A DNA stretch of 48,476 nucleotides, from contig JAUSLQ010000189.1 of NCBI GenBank assembly GCA_030645675.1, positions 1 through 48,476 on the forward strand, written 5' to 3'. The translations under genes and the position numbers were made by a program. Source of the stretch: Actinomycetota bacterium. Its GTDB lineage: Bacteria > Actinomycetota > Acidimicrobiia > Acidimicrobiales > Ilumatobacteraceae. This document shows positions 8,098-15,285 of this stretch, one piece after another. Numbering within the stretch: position 1 is the first letter of the stretch; each line of letters starts with the position of its first letter. The notes under the pieces are model-generated. The model searched no databases, was not told the origin of the DNA, and saw only the letters and a program-made list of their open reading frames with translations.

Positions 8098-10413
8098 ATG
8101 AAGAGTGTTCGATCACGAGCAGCGCGCCTGCTCACCGTGGGGGCGATCGCGGCGGCAGCCGTCGTCGTGCCCACACTGGCCGAGGTGATCCAGGTGCAAG
8201 CAGCACCTTCGACCACGCTGGTGATCTCCGAGTTCCGCGTCCGGGGGCCAAACGGCGCCAACGACGAGTTCATCGAGATCCAGAACATCAGCGCTGGCGA
8301 CATCACCGTCGCGTCCGCCAGCGGCACCGGCCTCGGCATCGCCGCCTCTGATGGAACCACCAGGTGCTCCATCCCCAACGGCACGGTCATCCCGCGCCAC
8401 GGGCACTACCTGTGCGTCAACAGCGTGGGCTACTCGCTCGCGGCGTACGCCGCCGGCAACGGCACGGCCGCCACCGGTGACGCCACCTACGTCACCGACA
8501 TCCCCGACAACGCCGGCATCGCCTTGTTCAACAACAACGTCGGCGGTGGCAGCTACGTGCTGGCCAACCAGATCGACGCAGTTGGTTCCACGAGCGAGGC
8601 AAACGCCCTCTACAGGGAAGGCGCGGGTTACCCGGCCCTCACCCCGTTCAGCATCGACTACAGCTTCTACCGCAACCTGTCGACCGGCACGATCGTCGGC
8701 ATCCCGGTCGACACCGCCACACCGGGCCTCTCAGAGGACACCGACGACAACGCCACCGACTTCGTGTTCGTCGACACCAACGGCACGTCGGCCGGCGCCG
8801 GCCAGCGCCTCGGCGCTCCTGGGCCGGAGAACCTGTCGTCGCCCGTGGTCAACGGCAACCTCGACGTCAGCCTGATCGACGACTGCGTCAGCGAGAACTC
8901 GCCGCCCAACGCCGTGCGCGACTTCACCAGCGATCCGGCGAACAACTCCACGTTCGGCACGCTCGACCTGCGCCGCACCATCACCAACAACACCGGCGCC
9001 GCCGTCACCCGGCTGCGCATCCGCCTCGCCGACCAGCGCACGTTCCCCGCACCCAGCGGCACCGCCGACCTGCGCAATCGCACGTCGGCCGACGCCGTGA
9101 TCACCGTCGACCGCACGCCATGCGGCAGCACGTCCAGCGTCACGGCGCAGGGCACCACCCTCGAGCAGCCACCGTCGTCGCCCAACGGCTCGGCGTTCAA
9201 CAGCTCGATGAGCGTGGGCGACATCACCCTAGGTACCCCGCTGGCGATCGGGGCCAGCATCGATGTGCGCATGCTCTTCGGCATCCAGCAGACCGGCGCC
9301 AACGCCGCCCGCATCGTGGTCGAGGCACTGGGTGGCACCACCGCCGCGCCCGAGCTCACCTGCATCGGCATGACCGACGGCAGCAACATGACCAACCTGT
9401 GCACCCCCAACAACGCGCCGGTGGCGGTCAACGACGCCTACAACGCGACCGAGGACACCCCGCTGGTCGTCAACGCGGCGAACGGTGTGCTCGACAACGA
9501 CACCGATGTCGACCTCGACACGTTGACGGCGAACACCCCGCAGGTCAGCGGTCCGTCGCACGGCACGCTCGCCCTGAGCGCCGACGGCTCGTTCACCTAC
9601 ACACCGACCGGCAACTACAACGGACCCGACTCGTTCACGTACACCGCCAACGACGGTACAGACGACAGCAACACCGCCACCGTCAACATCACGGTCGGGG
9701 CGGCCAACGACGCACCCGTCGCCGTCGACGACGCGTACAACGCGACGGAAGACACCCCGCTGGTCGTCAACGCGGCGAACGGTGTGCTCGACAACGACAC
9801 CGATGTCGACCTCGACTCGCTGACAGCGAACACCCCGCAGGTCACCGGCCCGTCGCACGGCACCTTGGCCCTCAACGCCGACGGCTCGTTCACCTACACG
9901 CCCGCCGCCAACTACCACGGCCCGGATGCGTTCACCTACACCGCCGACGACGGCACCGCCGACAGCAACACCGCGACGGCCAACATCACGGTGGCGTCGG
10001 TCAACGATGCACCGACCGCGGTGGGCGATGCCAACGTGACGCTGCAGAACGCCCCGTTGGTCTCGCCGGCCCCTGGCGTGCTGGCCAACGACACCGACCC
10101 TGACGGCGACCCGCTGACCGCGGTGCTCATCACGCCACCCAGCCATGGCTCGGTGGCGCTCGCCGCTGACGGCTCGTACGTGTACACGCCGAATGCGGGC
10201 TACTCCGGCCCCGACTCGTTCACCTATGCGGCCAGCGATGGCATCGTGCAGAGCGGTACGGTCACCGTCAACCTGACGGTCACCTTCACCGGCGGTCAGC
10301 TGCCGGCCACCGGTGGCGACAGCCGCCTGCTGCTGCAGGTCGCGATGTGCCTGCTGCTGGCTGGTGGCACGCTGGTGGTGGCCCGCCGCCGACGCCGCCA
10401 GATCATCGGCTGA
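8098..10413 (+). CDS. Cell-surface protein: lamin-tail domain, three cadherin-like repeats, LPXTG-type anchor
   Basis: This 771-residue exported protein has a signal peptide (residues 1 to about 37, ending VQA-AP). A lamin-tail-like domain follows (about 38-175, starting TLVISEFRVRGPNGANDEF), then a middle beta-rich domain (about 250-435). Three 99-residue bacterial cadherin/VCBS-like repeats (about 438-733) carry the patterns VLDNDTDVDLD and GSFTYTP. The C-terminus has LPATGGD, a hydrophobic helix and a basic tail RRRRRQ, the sortase sorting signal. The ATG at 8098 follows a GAGAGGG ribosome site; ATG 8074 is in frame but less likely. It is probably a wall-anchored adhesin or matrix protein. 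Confidence 0.87.
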   Translation: MKSVRSRAARLLTVGAIAAAAVVVPTLAEVIQVQAAPSTTLVISEFRVRGPNGANDEFIEIQNISAGDITVASASGTGLGIAASDGTTRCSIPNGTVIPRHGHYLCVNSVGYSLAAYAAGNGTAATGDATYVTDIPDNAGIALFNNNVGGGSYVLANQIDAVGSTSEANALYREGAGYPALTPFSIDYSFYRNLSTGTIVGIPVDTATPGLSEDTDDNATDFVFVDTNGTSAGAGQRLGAPGPENLSSPVVNGNLDVSLIDDCVSENSPPNAVRDFTSDPANNSTFGTLDLRRTITNNTGAAVTRLRIRLADQRTFPAPSGTADLRNRTSADAVITVDRTPCGSTSSVTAQGTTLEQPPSSPNGSAFNSSMSVGDITLGTPLAIGASIDVRMLFGIQQTGANAARIVVEALGGTTAAPELTCIGMTDGSNMTNLCTPNNAPVAVNDAYNATEDTPLVVNAANGVLDNDTDVDLDTLTANTPQVSGPSHGTLALSADGSFTYTPTGNYNGPDSFTYTANDGTDDSNTATVNITVGAANDAPVAVDDAYNATEDTPLVVNAANGVLDNDTDVDLDSLTANTPQVTGPSHGTLALNADGSFTYTPAANYHGPDAFTYTADDGTADSNTATANITVASVNDAPTAVGDANVTLQNAPLVSPAPGVLANDTDPDGDPLTAVLITPPSHGSVALAADGSYVYTPNAGYSGPDSFTYAASDGIVQSGTVTVNLTVTFTGGQLPATGGDSRLLLQVAMCLLLAGGTLVVARRRRRQIIG
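9409..10299 (+). repeat. Three tandem 297-bp coding repeats
   Basis: Three units start at 9409, 9706 and 10003, each exactly 297 bp (99 codons). Units 1 and 2 are nearly identical at the DNA level across the VLDNDTD region, whereas unit 3 has diverged. This points to a recent duplication of one cadherin-like domain. Confidence 0.85.
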
Positions 10414-10473
10414 TCACACCGTGCCCGGACACCCCTGGTACCAACTGACCGGGACGGATGCCAACTGACAGGT

Positions 10474-10503
10474 CGAGGCCCCGCTCGCACGAGCGGGGCC
10501 TCG
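10474..10503 (+). terminator. Strong GC hairpin terminator after surface-protein gene
   Basis: A perfect 13-bp stem, CGAGGCCCCGCTC at 10474-10486 with GAGCGGGGCCTCG at 10491-10503, encloses a 4-nt loop. It lies 60 bp after the stop codon of the surface-protein gene. Confidence 0.75.
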
Positions 10504-10561
10504 CCGTTCCTGAGGCCACGCCACGGCACCGCGTCGCCCGGACTGCGAGTAGCGTCGGCAC

Positions 10562-11035
10562 ATGACGACGCGCCATCTGGAGACCTCCCGCTCGTTCCCG
10601 GTGACGGTGGAGCACGCGTACGAGACAGTGCTGGTCGCACCGCTCACCGACATCTTCCGCCGGCGCTTTCTGGCCATCCCGCGGATCGCCGAAGTCATCG
10701 GCCAGGAGGGCGAGTGGGGCGCGGCAGTGGGCCAGACGCGCACGATCCGCCTGTCCGACGGCGGCACCATGCTGGAGACGCTCACCGAGCTCGACCGCCC
10801 GCATCGCTTCGGCTACTCGATCGGCACGATCAAGGGGATGATGAAGCCGCTCATCGCGTCTGTCGACGGCACGTGGGCCTTCGCCTCCACAGACACTGGA
10901 GCGCGCATCACCTGGTCGTGGGAGGTCACACCCACGCACCGCCTCGGCCGCCTGGCGATGCCCGCGTTCGCCCGCATGTGGCAGGGCTACGCCGCCCGGG
11001 CCATGGACCAGGTCGAGCAGATCCTGCTGCCCTGA
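10562..11035 (+). CDS. SRPBCC-fold protein (START-like / polyketide-cyclase superfamily)
   Basis: This 157-residue protein begins SFPVTVEHAYETVL and ends with a long amphipathic helix (MPAFARMWQGYAARAMDQVE), the layout of the SRPBCC helix-grip fold that binds hydrophobic ligands. The central part alternates strands such as TWAFASTDTGARITWSWEV. No catalytic residues or partner gene suggest a substrate. It lies between a terminator and the SigF promoter and appears monocistronic. Confidence 0.72.
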   Translation: MTTRHLETSRSFPVTVEHAYETVLVAPLTDIFRRRFLAIPRIAEVIGQEGEWGAAVGQTRTIRLSDGGTMLETLTELDRPHRFGYSIGTIKGMMKPLIASVDGTWAFASTDTGARITWSWEVTPTHRLGRLAMPAFARMWQGYAARAMDQVEQILLP

Positions 11036-11102
11036 GCCGGCACACCGCATCGATGCCCTGTGCGGACAACCATTCAGGCGGACTCCCCGGCCACTCGCCG
11101 AG

Positions 11103-11128
11103 GTTTGCGCCAGACCCGGACGGGGTAT
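11103..11128 (+). promoter_or_regulatory. SigF/SigB-type promoter of sigF
   Basis: GTTT (11103-11106), 16 bp, then GGGTAT (11123-11128) matches the actinobacterial SigF consensus GTTT-N15-17-GGGTAT. It lies 34 bp upstream of the sigF start and suggests positive autoregulation. Confidence 0.75.
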
Positions 11129-11161
11129 CACTGACCCCGTGAAGTTCGAGGTGCAACTGCG

Positions 11162-11944
11162 ATGAGCGAGGTATCGGCCACCGGTCAAACCAGCGATCGT
11201 TGGCCCGCTGACGATCGTTGGCTCGACGGTGCCCTGGCGGAGTTCGCCACGACCCGCGACCCTTCGCTGCGCGAAGAGATCGTGCACCGCTCGATGTGGC
11301 TGGCCACGCGAGGGGCCCGCCGGTTCGCCACACGCGGCGAGCCGTTCGACGACCTGCTACAGGTGGCACGCCTCGGCCTGCTGAAGGCGATCGACCGGTA
11401 CGACCCGTCGCAAGGCGTGCAGTTCGGTGCCTACGCGACCCCCACGATCATCGGCGAACTGCGCCGCCACTTCCGCGACTACACGTGGAGCGTGCACGTG
11501 CCCCGCCGAGCGAAGGACATGCGCGCATCCGTCAACGAGCAGGCCGAGCAGCTGACGAAGGACCTCGGGCGTTCGCCGACGGTGCCGGAGATCGCCGACC
11601 GACTGAACGTGTCGGCCGACCTGGTGCTGGAGTCGTTGGAGGCCAACAACGCCTACCGGTCGTTCTCGCTGGAGCCGGAGGGAGCCGGGCAGCAGCCCGT
11701 CGCCGGCGACGACCCGAACCTCGGCGGAGTGCTCGACCGCGAACAGGTGGTCCAGCTCCTGACGCGCCTGCGTCCGCGCGAGCGGGCGATCCTCTACATG
11801 CGCTTCTACGAAGAGCTCAGCCAGTCGGAGATCGCTGAGCGCATCGGGACCAGCCAGGTGCACGTGGGTCGCCTGCTCGCGGCCAGCCTGAGCGCCCTGC
11901 GCGAGGTGCTCGGCGCCGAACAACTGGAGCCGAGCGACTCGTAA
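11162..11944 (+). CDS. sigF: SigF/SigB-family general stress sigma factor
   Basis: This 260-residue sigma-70-family protein has regions 2, 3 and 4. Region 2 contains FDDLLQVARLGLLKAIDRYD and FGAYATPTIIGELRRHFRD. Region 3 contains LGRSPTVPEIADRLNVS. Region 4 contains LRPRERAILYMRFYEELSQS and IAERIGTSQVHVGRLL. The length and the GELRRHFRDYTW signature are those of SigF/SigB/SigG factors, which are controlled by anti-sigma kinases and STAS antagonists. Candidate partners (STAS protein, HATPase, PP2C phosphatase) lie within the next 3 kb. Transcription probably starts at the SigF-type promoter 34 bp upstream. Confidence 0.93.
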   Translation: MSEVSATGQTSDRWPADDRWLDGALAEFATTRDPSLREEIVHRSMWLATRGARRFATRGEPFDDLLQVARLGLLKAIDRYDPSQGVQFGAYATPTIIGELRRHFRDYTWSVHVPRRAKDMRASVNEQAEQLTKDLGRSPTVPEIADRLNVSADLVLESLEANNAYRSFSLEPEGAGQQPVAGDDPNLGGVLDREQVVQLLTRLRPRERAILYMRFYEELSQSEIAERIGTSQVHVGRLLAASLSALREVLGAEQLEPSDS

Positions 11945-11973
11945 CCGACCTCCGCGCTGACCCGCGGCGAATG

Positions 11974-12001
11974 GCTTGCCGAATGCCTCGGATGCGGGTA
12001 C
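11974..12001 (+). promoter_or_regulatory. Weak SigF-like promoter upstream of STAS gene
   Basis: GCTT (11974-11977), 18 bp, then GGGTAC (11996-12001) is a partial match to the SigF consensus, 80 bp before the STAS start. The -35 has one mismatch and the spacer is long. Confidence 0.3.
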
Positions 12002-12080
12002 GGTGCGGAGAGAGCACCCCATCGGTTGCTCGTTGCGTAGCTCCGGACCTCGGTTGCGCCCGTCAGGGAGGCAGTACGAG

Positions 12081-12395
12081 ATGAACACGGATTTCGCGTT
12101 CCAAGCCAGCGATGGTCTGATCCGCATGAGTGGCGATCTCGACCTCAGCACTCGGCGCCAGGCGTTCGAGGCGTGCTACAACTGCACCGGCCTCGACGTC
12201 GAGCTCGACCTCTCCGAGCTGACCTTCATGGACAGCAGGGGCTATGCCTCGATCATCGATGCCGCAGACGTCCTGCAGTCGGAAGGACGGACCTTGACGA
12301 TCAGCGGGATCCAAGGCGAGCCGTTGCGGCTTCTCACCTTGATCGGGGCGCCGGTGAATGCCACGCTCCTGCACCGACAACCGATCGAGGTGTGA
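12081..12395 (+). CDS. STAS-domain anti-sigma factor antagonist (RsbV/SpoIIAA-like)
   Basis: This 104-residue protein is a single STAS domain. The signature LSELTFMDSRGYASI (about residues 43-57) contains the serine that RsbV-type antagonists have phosphorylated by the anti-sigma kinase (the S of MDS). The GDLDLSTR strand near the N-terminus is also typical. The ATG at 12081 follows a GGGAGG ribosome site. In partner switching, the unphosphorylated form binds the RsbW-like kinase and frees SigF; the phosphorylated form does not. The kinase and phosphatase genes follow at 12774-14713. Confidence 0.9.
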   Translation: MNTDFAFQASDGLIRMSGDLDLSTRRQAFEACYNCTGLDVELDLSELTFMDSRGYASIIDAADVLQSEGRTLTISGIQGEPLRLLTLIGAPVNATLLHRQPIEV

Positions 12396-12490
12396 GCGTC
12401 ACGGCCACGGCCACACCTCCACTTACGCCCGCGGGCAGGTGAGCACTCGCCAGCCCGACCCAGTCGCGTCAACTCCCGCGTGACGCAAGC

Positions 12491-12518
12491 CGAGGGACCC
12501 CCGCGATGGGGTCCCTCG
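12491..12518. terminator. Bidirectional terminator between STAS gene and small-peptide gene
   Basis: A perfect 11-bp stem, CGAGGGACCCC at 12491-12501 with GGGGTCCCTCG at 12508-12518, has a 6-nt loop. It lies between two convergent genes. Confidence 0.7.
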
Positions 12519-12583
12519 CCGCGTCTCTCCGACGACGGCAATCCGACGCGCGCCGGGGGAGACCGGTTCCGCAGAGCAGCCGT

Positions 12584-12667
12584 TCAGCGGCGGCCTCGCC
12601 GGCTGAAGCCGTAGCCGCCGCCTGTCAGCAGCAGCACGATCAGAACGATCACCAAGATGGTCCACAT
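12584..12667 (-). CDS. 27-residue hydrophobic membrane peptide in the SigF locus
   Basis: A short leftward ORF encodes a 27-residue peptide: one hydrophobic helix (MWTILVIVLIVLLLTGGGYG, residues 1-20) followed by a basic tail FSRRGRR. Small peptides of this hydrophobic-Gly-basic pattern are known in many genomes as uncharacterised stress-induced membrane proteins. The evidence that it is real is strong for its size. An excellent ribosome site (GGAAGGAGAG) lies 3-12 bases before the ATG, a SigF-type promoter is about 27 bp upstream, and a terminator lies 66 bp downstream of the stop codon. Confidence 0.75.
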   Translation of the reverse strand: MWTILVIVLIVLLLTGGGYGFSRRGRR

Positions 12668-12693
12668 GGTCTCTCCTTCCTTTCGTCACGGTT

Positions 12694-12720
12694 GTACCCG
12701 CAGGTGGCAGAGTCTCAAAC
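12694..12720 (-). promoter_or_regulatory. SigF-type promoter of the 27-residue peptide gene
   Basis: On the minus strand GTTT (12720-12717), 17 bp, then GGGTAC (12699-12694) fits the SigF consensus. The predicted transcript starts near 12687, just before the ribosome site and the ATG at 12667. Confidence 0.65.
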
Positions 12721-12773
12721 CGGTTCGTCCGCTCGCACCTCGCCGACTGCGCCGGTGGCATGGCGAACGCCCG

Positions 12774-13181
12774 TCAGCGGCGCCGGCGGCAGGTGATGTC
12801 GAGGCGACCGGAGACGAGCGCAACCGTGATCTCGTCGGCCAGGTGGCGAACGATGCCCAGTCCTCGCCCCGACCGTTGATCGGGGGGTGCCACTGTCCAC
12901 GTCGCAGGGTCCAGGGGCGGCCGTTTTGAAGCGAGCCCACTGCCGACGGTGACCGTACAACACGCGCCAGCGTCGGGGTCGACGCGCACGACGATGGTGC
13001 CGCCGTCGCCGTGCTCGATCGAGTTGGCGACCAACTCGCTGACGATCAGGCCGAGGTCGTTGACTGCCGAGGTGCTGGCTTCGGCGCGACGCAACTCAGC
13101 CGCGACGAACTCCCGCGCCTCCTGGGCGCTGAGTGGCGCGGACGGATAGAACCGCACCAGGTTCTCGGCAGGCGGGCTCAT
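12774..13181 (-). CDS. RsbW-like anti-sigma factor / HATPase serine kinase
   Basis: This 135-residue GHKL-type ATPase domain shows an N box (LIVSELVANSIEHGDGG, about residues 44-60) and a glycine-rich ATP lid (DQRSGRGLGIVRHLADE). Proteins of this size and pattern are anti-sigma kinases that bind a SigF/SigB factor and phosphorylate a STAS antagonist. The likely partners are the adjacent sigF and STAS products. The ATG at 13181 is the only good start. A SigF-type promoter lies 120 bp upstream, which would give negative feedback. Confidence 0.85.
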   Translation of the reverse strand: MSPPAENLVRFYPSAPLSAQEAREFVAAELRRAEASTSAVNDLGLIVSELVANSIEHGDGGTIVVRVDPDAGACCTVTVGSGLASKRPPLDPATWTVAPPDQRSGRGLGIVRHLADEITVALVSGRLDITCRRRR

Positions 13182-13193
13182 GCAGACCGGCCA

Positions 13194-13292
13194 TCAGCTC
13201 GTCACGCGGTCGCGAGCGAGCGTGCGATGGTGGTGCAGATCGCTGATGCCACGAACGGCGGGCAGGAACATTGCCAGGGACGCGAAGTGCAT
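13194..13292 (-). CDS. Possible 32-residue leader ORF upstream of RsbW-like gene
   Basis: An ATG at 13292 opens a 32-codon frame ending at 13194, 12 bp before the RsbW-like ATG. The SigF-type -10 element predicts transcription from about 13295, so this ATG could be translated leaderlessly. The product (start MHFASLAMFLPAVRG) has no recognisable domain. It may be only untranslated leader. Confidence 0.25.
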   Translation of the reverse strand: MHFASLAMFLPAVRGISDLHHHRTLARDRVTS

Positions 13293-13301
13293 GACTAGGA
13301 C

Positions 13302-13327
13302 CTACCCTCCCGACGACGGCATGAAAC
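13302..13327 (-). promoter_or_regulatory. SigF-type promoter of RsbW-like gene
   Basis: On the minus strand GTTT (13327-13324), 16 bp, then GGGTAG (13307-13302) matches the SigF consensus in five of six -10 positions. It points toward the anti-sigma kinase gene. Confidence 0.65.
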
Positions 13328-13483
13328 CGTCGATCGTCTCCGCTGGTTGGACGTCAGCGGGCCGAGTGTAGCGATCGAACCCCGCCGAGGTGAGCGCCGT
13401 AGCGCAATGGTGGTGCGCCTCGCCACGACCAGAGGGCGACAGCACCTCGGTAGGCTCGATCGATTGCCGACCGAGGAGAAGAC

Positions 13484-14713
13484 GTGGGCGCCCCTGAGCA
13501 CACACCGAACGACGAGCTACTCGGACGGTCCGTGCGCGCCCTGCTGGATTCGCGCCGGCGAACCGGCCCATCCGACATCTGTGGCGTGGTCGACACCGTC
13601 CGCCTCCTGCTGGGAGCCGAACAAGCCCGGGTGCACGTCGCCGACTACGCACTGAATTGCCTGCGCGTGCTCACCCCCGCCGGCTCCCTGGGCGAGCCCT
13701 ACCTGCTCGAGGGCACGCTGGCTGGGCGTGCCTTCTCCACCGGTGAGGTCGTCGCCACCGATACCACGTGGTGGGTCCCCCTCGTGGACGGCCGCGAGCG
13801 GATCGGTTTGCTGGAGCTGGAGATCCTCGACGCACGCGGCCAGCAGCCAGCGGTGCACCCCGACCTGTCCGCCGTGCTGGTCCTGCTCATCATCTCGATG
13901 CGGCGGTACACCGACGTCTGGTTGCGAACGCGGCGGGCAGTCACCATGTCGGCAGCCGCGGAGGCCCAGTGGGACCTCCTCCCACCACTCTCATCCTCCG
14001 GCCCGGGAGTGGAGGTGAGCGGCATTCTGGAGCCGGCGTACGAGATCGGCGGCGACTCGTTCGACTACGCCCTCAACCCCGGACAGCTGGACCTGGCCAT
14101 CATCGATGCCATCGGCCACGGCATGTCGGCCGTGCTCATGTCCACCGCGGTCATCAACAGCCTGCGCAACACCCGCCGCGAGCGCGGCAGCCTCGTCGAG
14201 GCCTATCGCCAGGCGGACGAGCTGATCGCTCGCCACTTCGGAAACTCCAACTACGTCACCGGCCAGCTGGCGTCGCTCGACCTGGCCACCGGGGTGCTCA
14301 CCTGGATCAACGCCGGCCACCTGCTGCCGCTCCTGGTACGCAACGGCACATACGCAGGCGAGCTGCAGTGCTCGCCCTCGAAGCCGATAGGACTCGGTGG
14401 CCCCGTGCTGCAGGTGGCGCAGGAGACCCTGCAACGCGGCGATCGCGTGCTGTTCCACACCGACGGCATCACCGAGTCCGTCTCACCGAGCGGCGGCCGC
14501 TTCGGGCTCGATCGGTTGGCCGACTTCCTGATACGCGCCACACTCGACGGCCTGCCCGGAGCAGAGACGGTGCGCCGGTTGTCGGCAGCCGTCGGCGCGC
14601 ACGTCGACCAAGGCCTGAACGACGACGCCACGATGCTGTTGGTCGAGTTTCAGGGTGCCGATCACGACCTCACGGACCCGACCGGTCACGGTTCACGCAC
14701 TTCGGAGACGTGA
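13484..14713 (+). CDS. RsbU-like PP2C phosphatase (SpoIIE domain) with N-terminal GAF-like region
   Basis: This 409-residue protein has a GAF-like sensor region (about residues 25-150) and a C-terminal PP2C/SpoIIE domain (about 175-390). The metal-binding motifs are present: EIGGDSFDY, AIIDAIGHGMSA and GLNDDATMLLVEF. Enzymes of this type dephosphorylate STAS antagonists and so activate SigF/SigB factors. The GTG at 13484 follows GAGGAGA. It diverges from the anti-sigma kinase gene and completes a partner-switching set with sigF and the STAS gene. No PAS or receiver domain is visible, so the input signal is unknown. Confidence 0.9.
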   Translation: MGAPEHTPNDELLGRSVRALLDSRRRTGPSDICGVVDTVRLLLGAEQARVHVADYALNCLRVLTPAGSLGEPYLLEGTLAGRAFSTGEVVATDTTWWVPLVDGRERIGLLELEILDARGQQPAVHPDLSAVLVLLIISMRRYTDVWLRTRRAVTMSAAAEAQWDLLPPLSSSGPGVEVSGILEPAYEIGGDSFDYALNPGQLDLAIIDAIGHGMSAVLMSTAVINSLRNTRRERGSLVEAYRQADELIARHFGNSNYVTGQLASLDLATGVLTWINAGHLLPLLVRNGTYAGELQCSPSKPIGLGGPVLQVAQETLQRGDRVLFHTDGITESVSPSGGRFGLDRLADFLIRATLDGLPGAETVRRLSAAVGAHVDQGLNDDATMLLVEFQGADHDLTDPTGHGSRTSET

Positions 14714-14767
14714 CGACAGGACGAGGCTGCCTGCACCGCCTCCGCAGCGAGAAGGTCCGTCTGAGCC

Positions 14768-15061
14768 ATGAGCGAGACGGGTATCGAAGCGGCAATGGTC
14801 GCCGCGCACGCTCCCCACACCACATCCGTCCTGCGGATCCTCGAGGACCATCACCCGAGCAGCAGCTCGCCACTCCGTGGCAGCGGCGTGACGGCACGAG
14901 ACCGCACGGATCGGCTCGACCGTCGACGCGACATCATCGATCATTGGAGCGAAGCACTCGCGCGTGGAGATGACGCCGCCGTGGAACGATTGGTCCGGCA
15001 GAGCCGCATCGACCGCAGCTGGGTCGCGGCCTCTGGCCAGTTCGGGGCGTTGTTGGGCTAG
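14768..15061 (+). CDS. Hypothetical protein, 97 residues
   Basis: I recognise no family. The C-terminal half (about residues 45-97) is charged and helical, with RRRDIIDHWSEALARGDDAA and VERLVRQSRIDRSW, and third positions are G/C-rich as in real genes here. It lies 54 bp after the RsbU-like gene in the same direction and may be co-transcribed. There is no strong ribosome site. An opposite-strand frame across the same region looks less gene-like. Confidence 0.45.
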   Translation: MSETGIEAAMVAAHAPHTTSVLRILEDHHPSSSSPLRGSGVTARDRTDRLDRRRDIIDHWSEALARGDDAAVERLVRQSRIDRSWVAASGQFGALLG

Positions 15062-15156
15062 GCCGGCCAGCTCGGTGGTCTTGTGCAGCTCTCTGCGGTC
15101 GAGCCGGCCCAGGTTCTCGACTGCGGCGGCTGGGAATGAACCGAGAGCGTCCAGGG

Positions 15157-15183
15157 TTGTCATCATTTAGTGCTAACTATGCT
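15157..15183 (+). promoter_or_regulatory. AT-rich island with possible promoter/operator before the SDR gene
   Basis: An unusually AT-rich patch contains TTGTCA (15157-15162) and TATGCT (15178-15183) with a 15-bp spacer. Inside is the small inverted repeat TTAGTGCTAA (15167-15176), a shape common for regulator sites. The promoter match is imperfect. Confidence 0.35.
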
Positions 15184-15223
15184 GGTCTCCCTGTGACGAA
15201 GAACCTGACGAACCTGGACACGT

Positions 15224-15275
15224 ACCCGAACCCAAACCCGAACCCGAACCTGCACACGAACGCGAACGCGAACGA
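15224..15275 (+). repeat. Hexanucleotide-type low-complexity repeat (aaCCCG / aaCGCG)
   Basis: The stretch is built of 6-bp units of the form CGAACC, CAAACC and CGAACG. If translated it would encode alternating Pro-Asn and Asn-Ala pairs just before the SDR domain. It may instead be untranslated leader. Confidence 0.7.
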
Positions 15276-15285
15276 GGTGGCGCCC

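Larger units (their letters stand above)
13182..13483. other. Divergent intergenic region between RsbW-like and RsbU-like genes
   Basis: This 302-bp region holds a minus-strand SigF-type promoter (13302-13327) and a possible 32-residue leader ORF (13194-13292). A ribosome site GAGGAGA sits just before the RsbU GTG at 13484. I see no SigF-type promoter for the rightward gene and nothing else recognisable in 13328-13470. Confidence 0.5.

Noticed and set aside
9409-10299. Regular repeats considered as CRISPR-like
   Set aside because: The units are 297 bp, contiguous and coding; no spacers or cas genes are present.
14693-15166. A 157-codon minus-strand frame downstream of the RsbU-like gene
   Set aside because: Third-position bias and protein composition favour the overlapping plus-strand 97-residue ORF, and no ribosome site precedes the minus frame.
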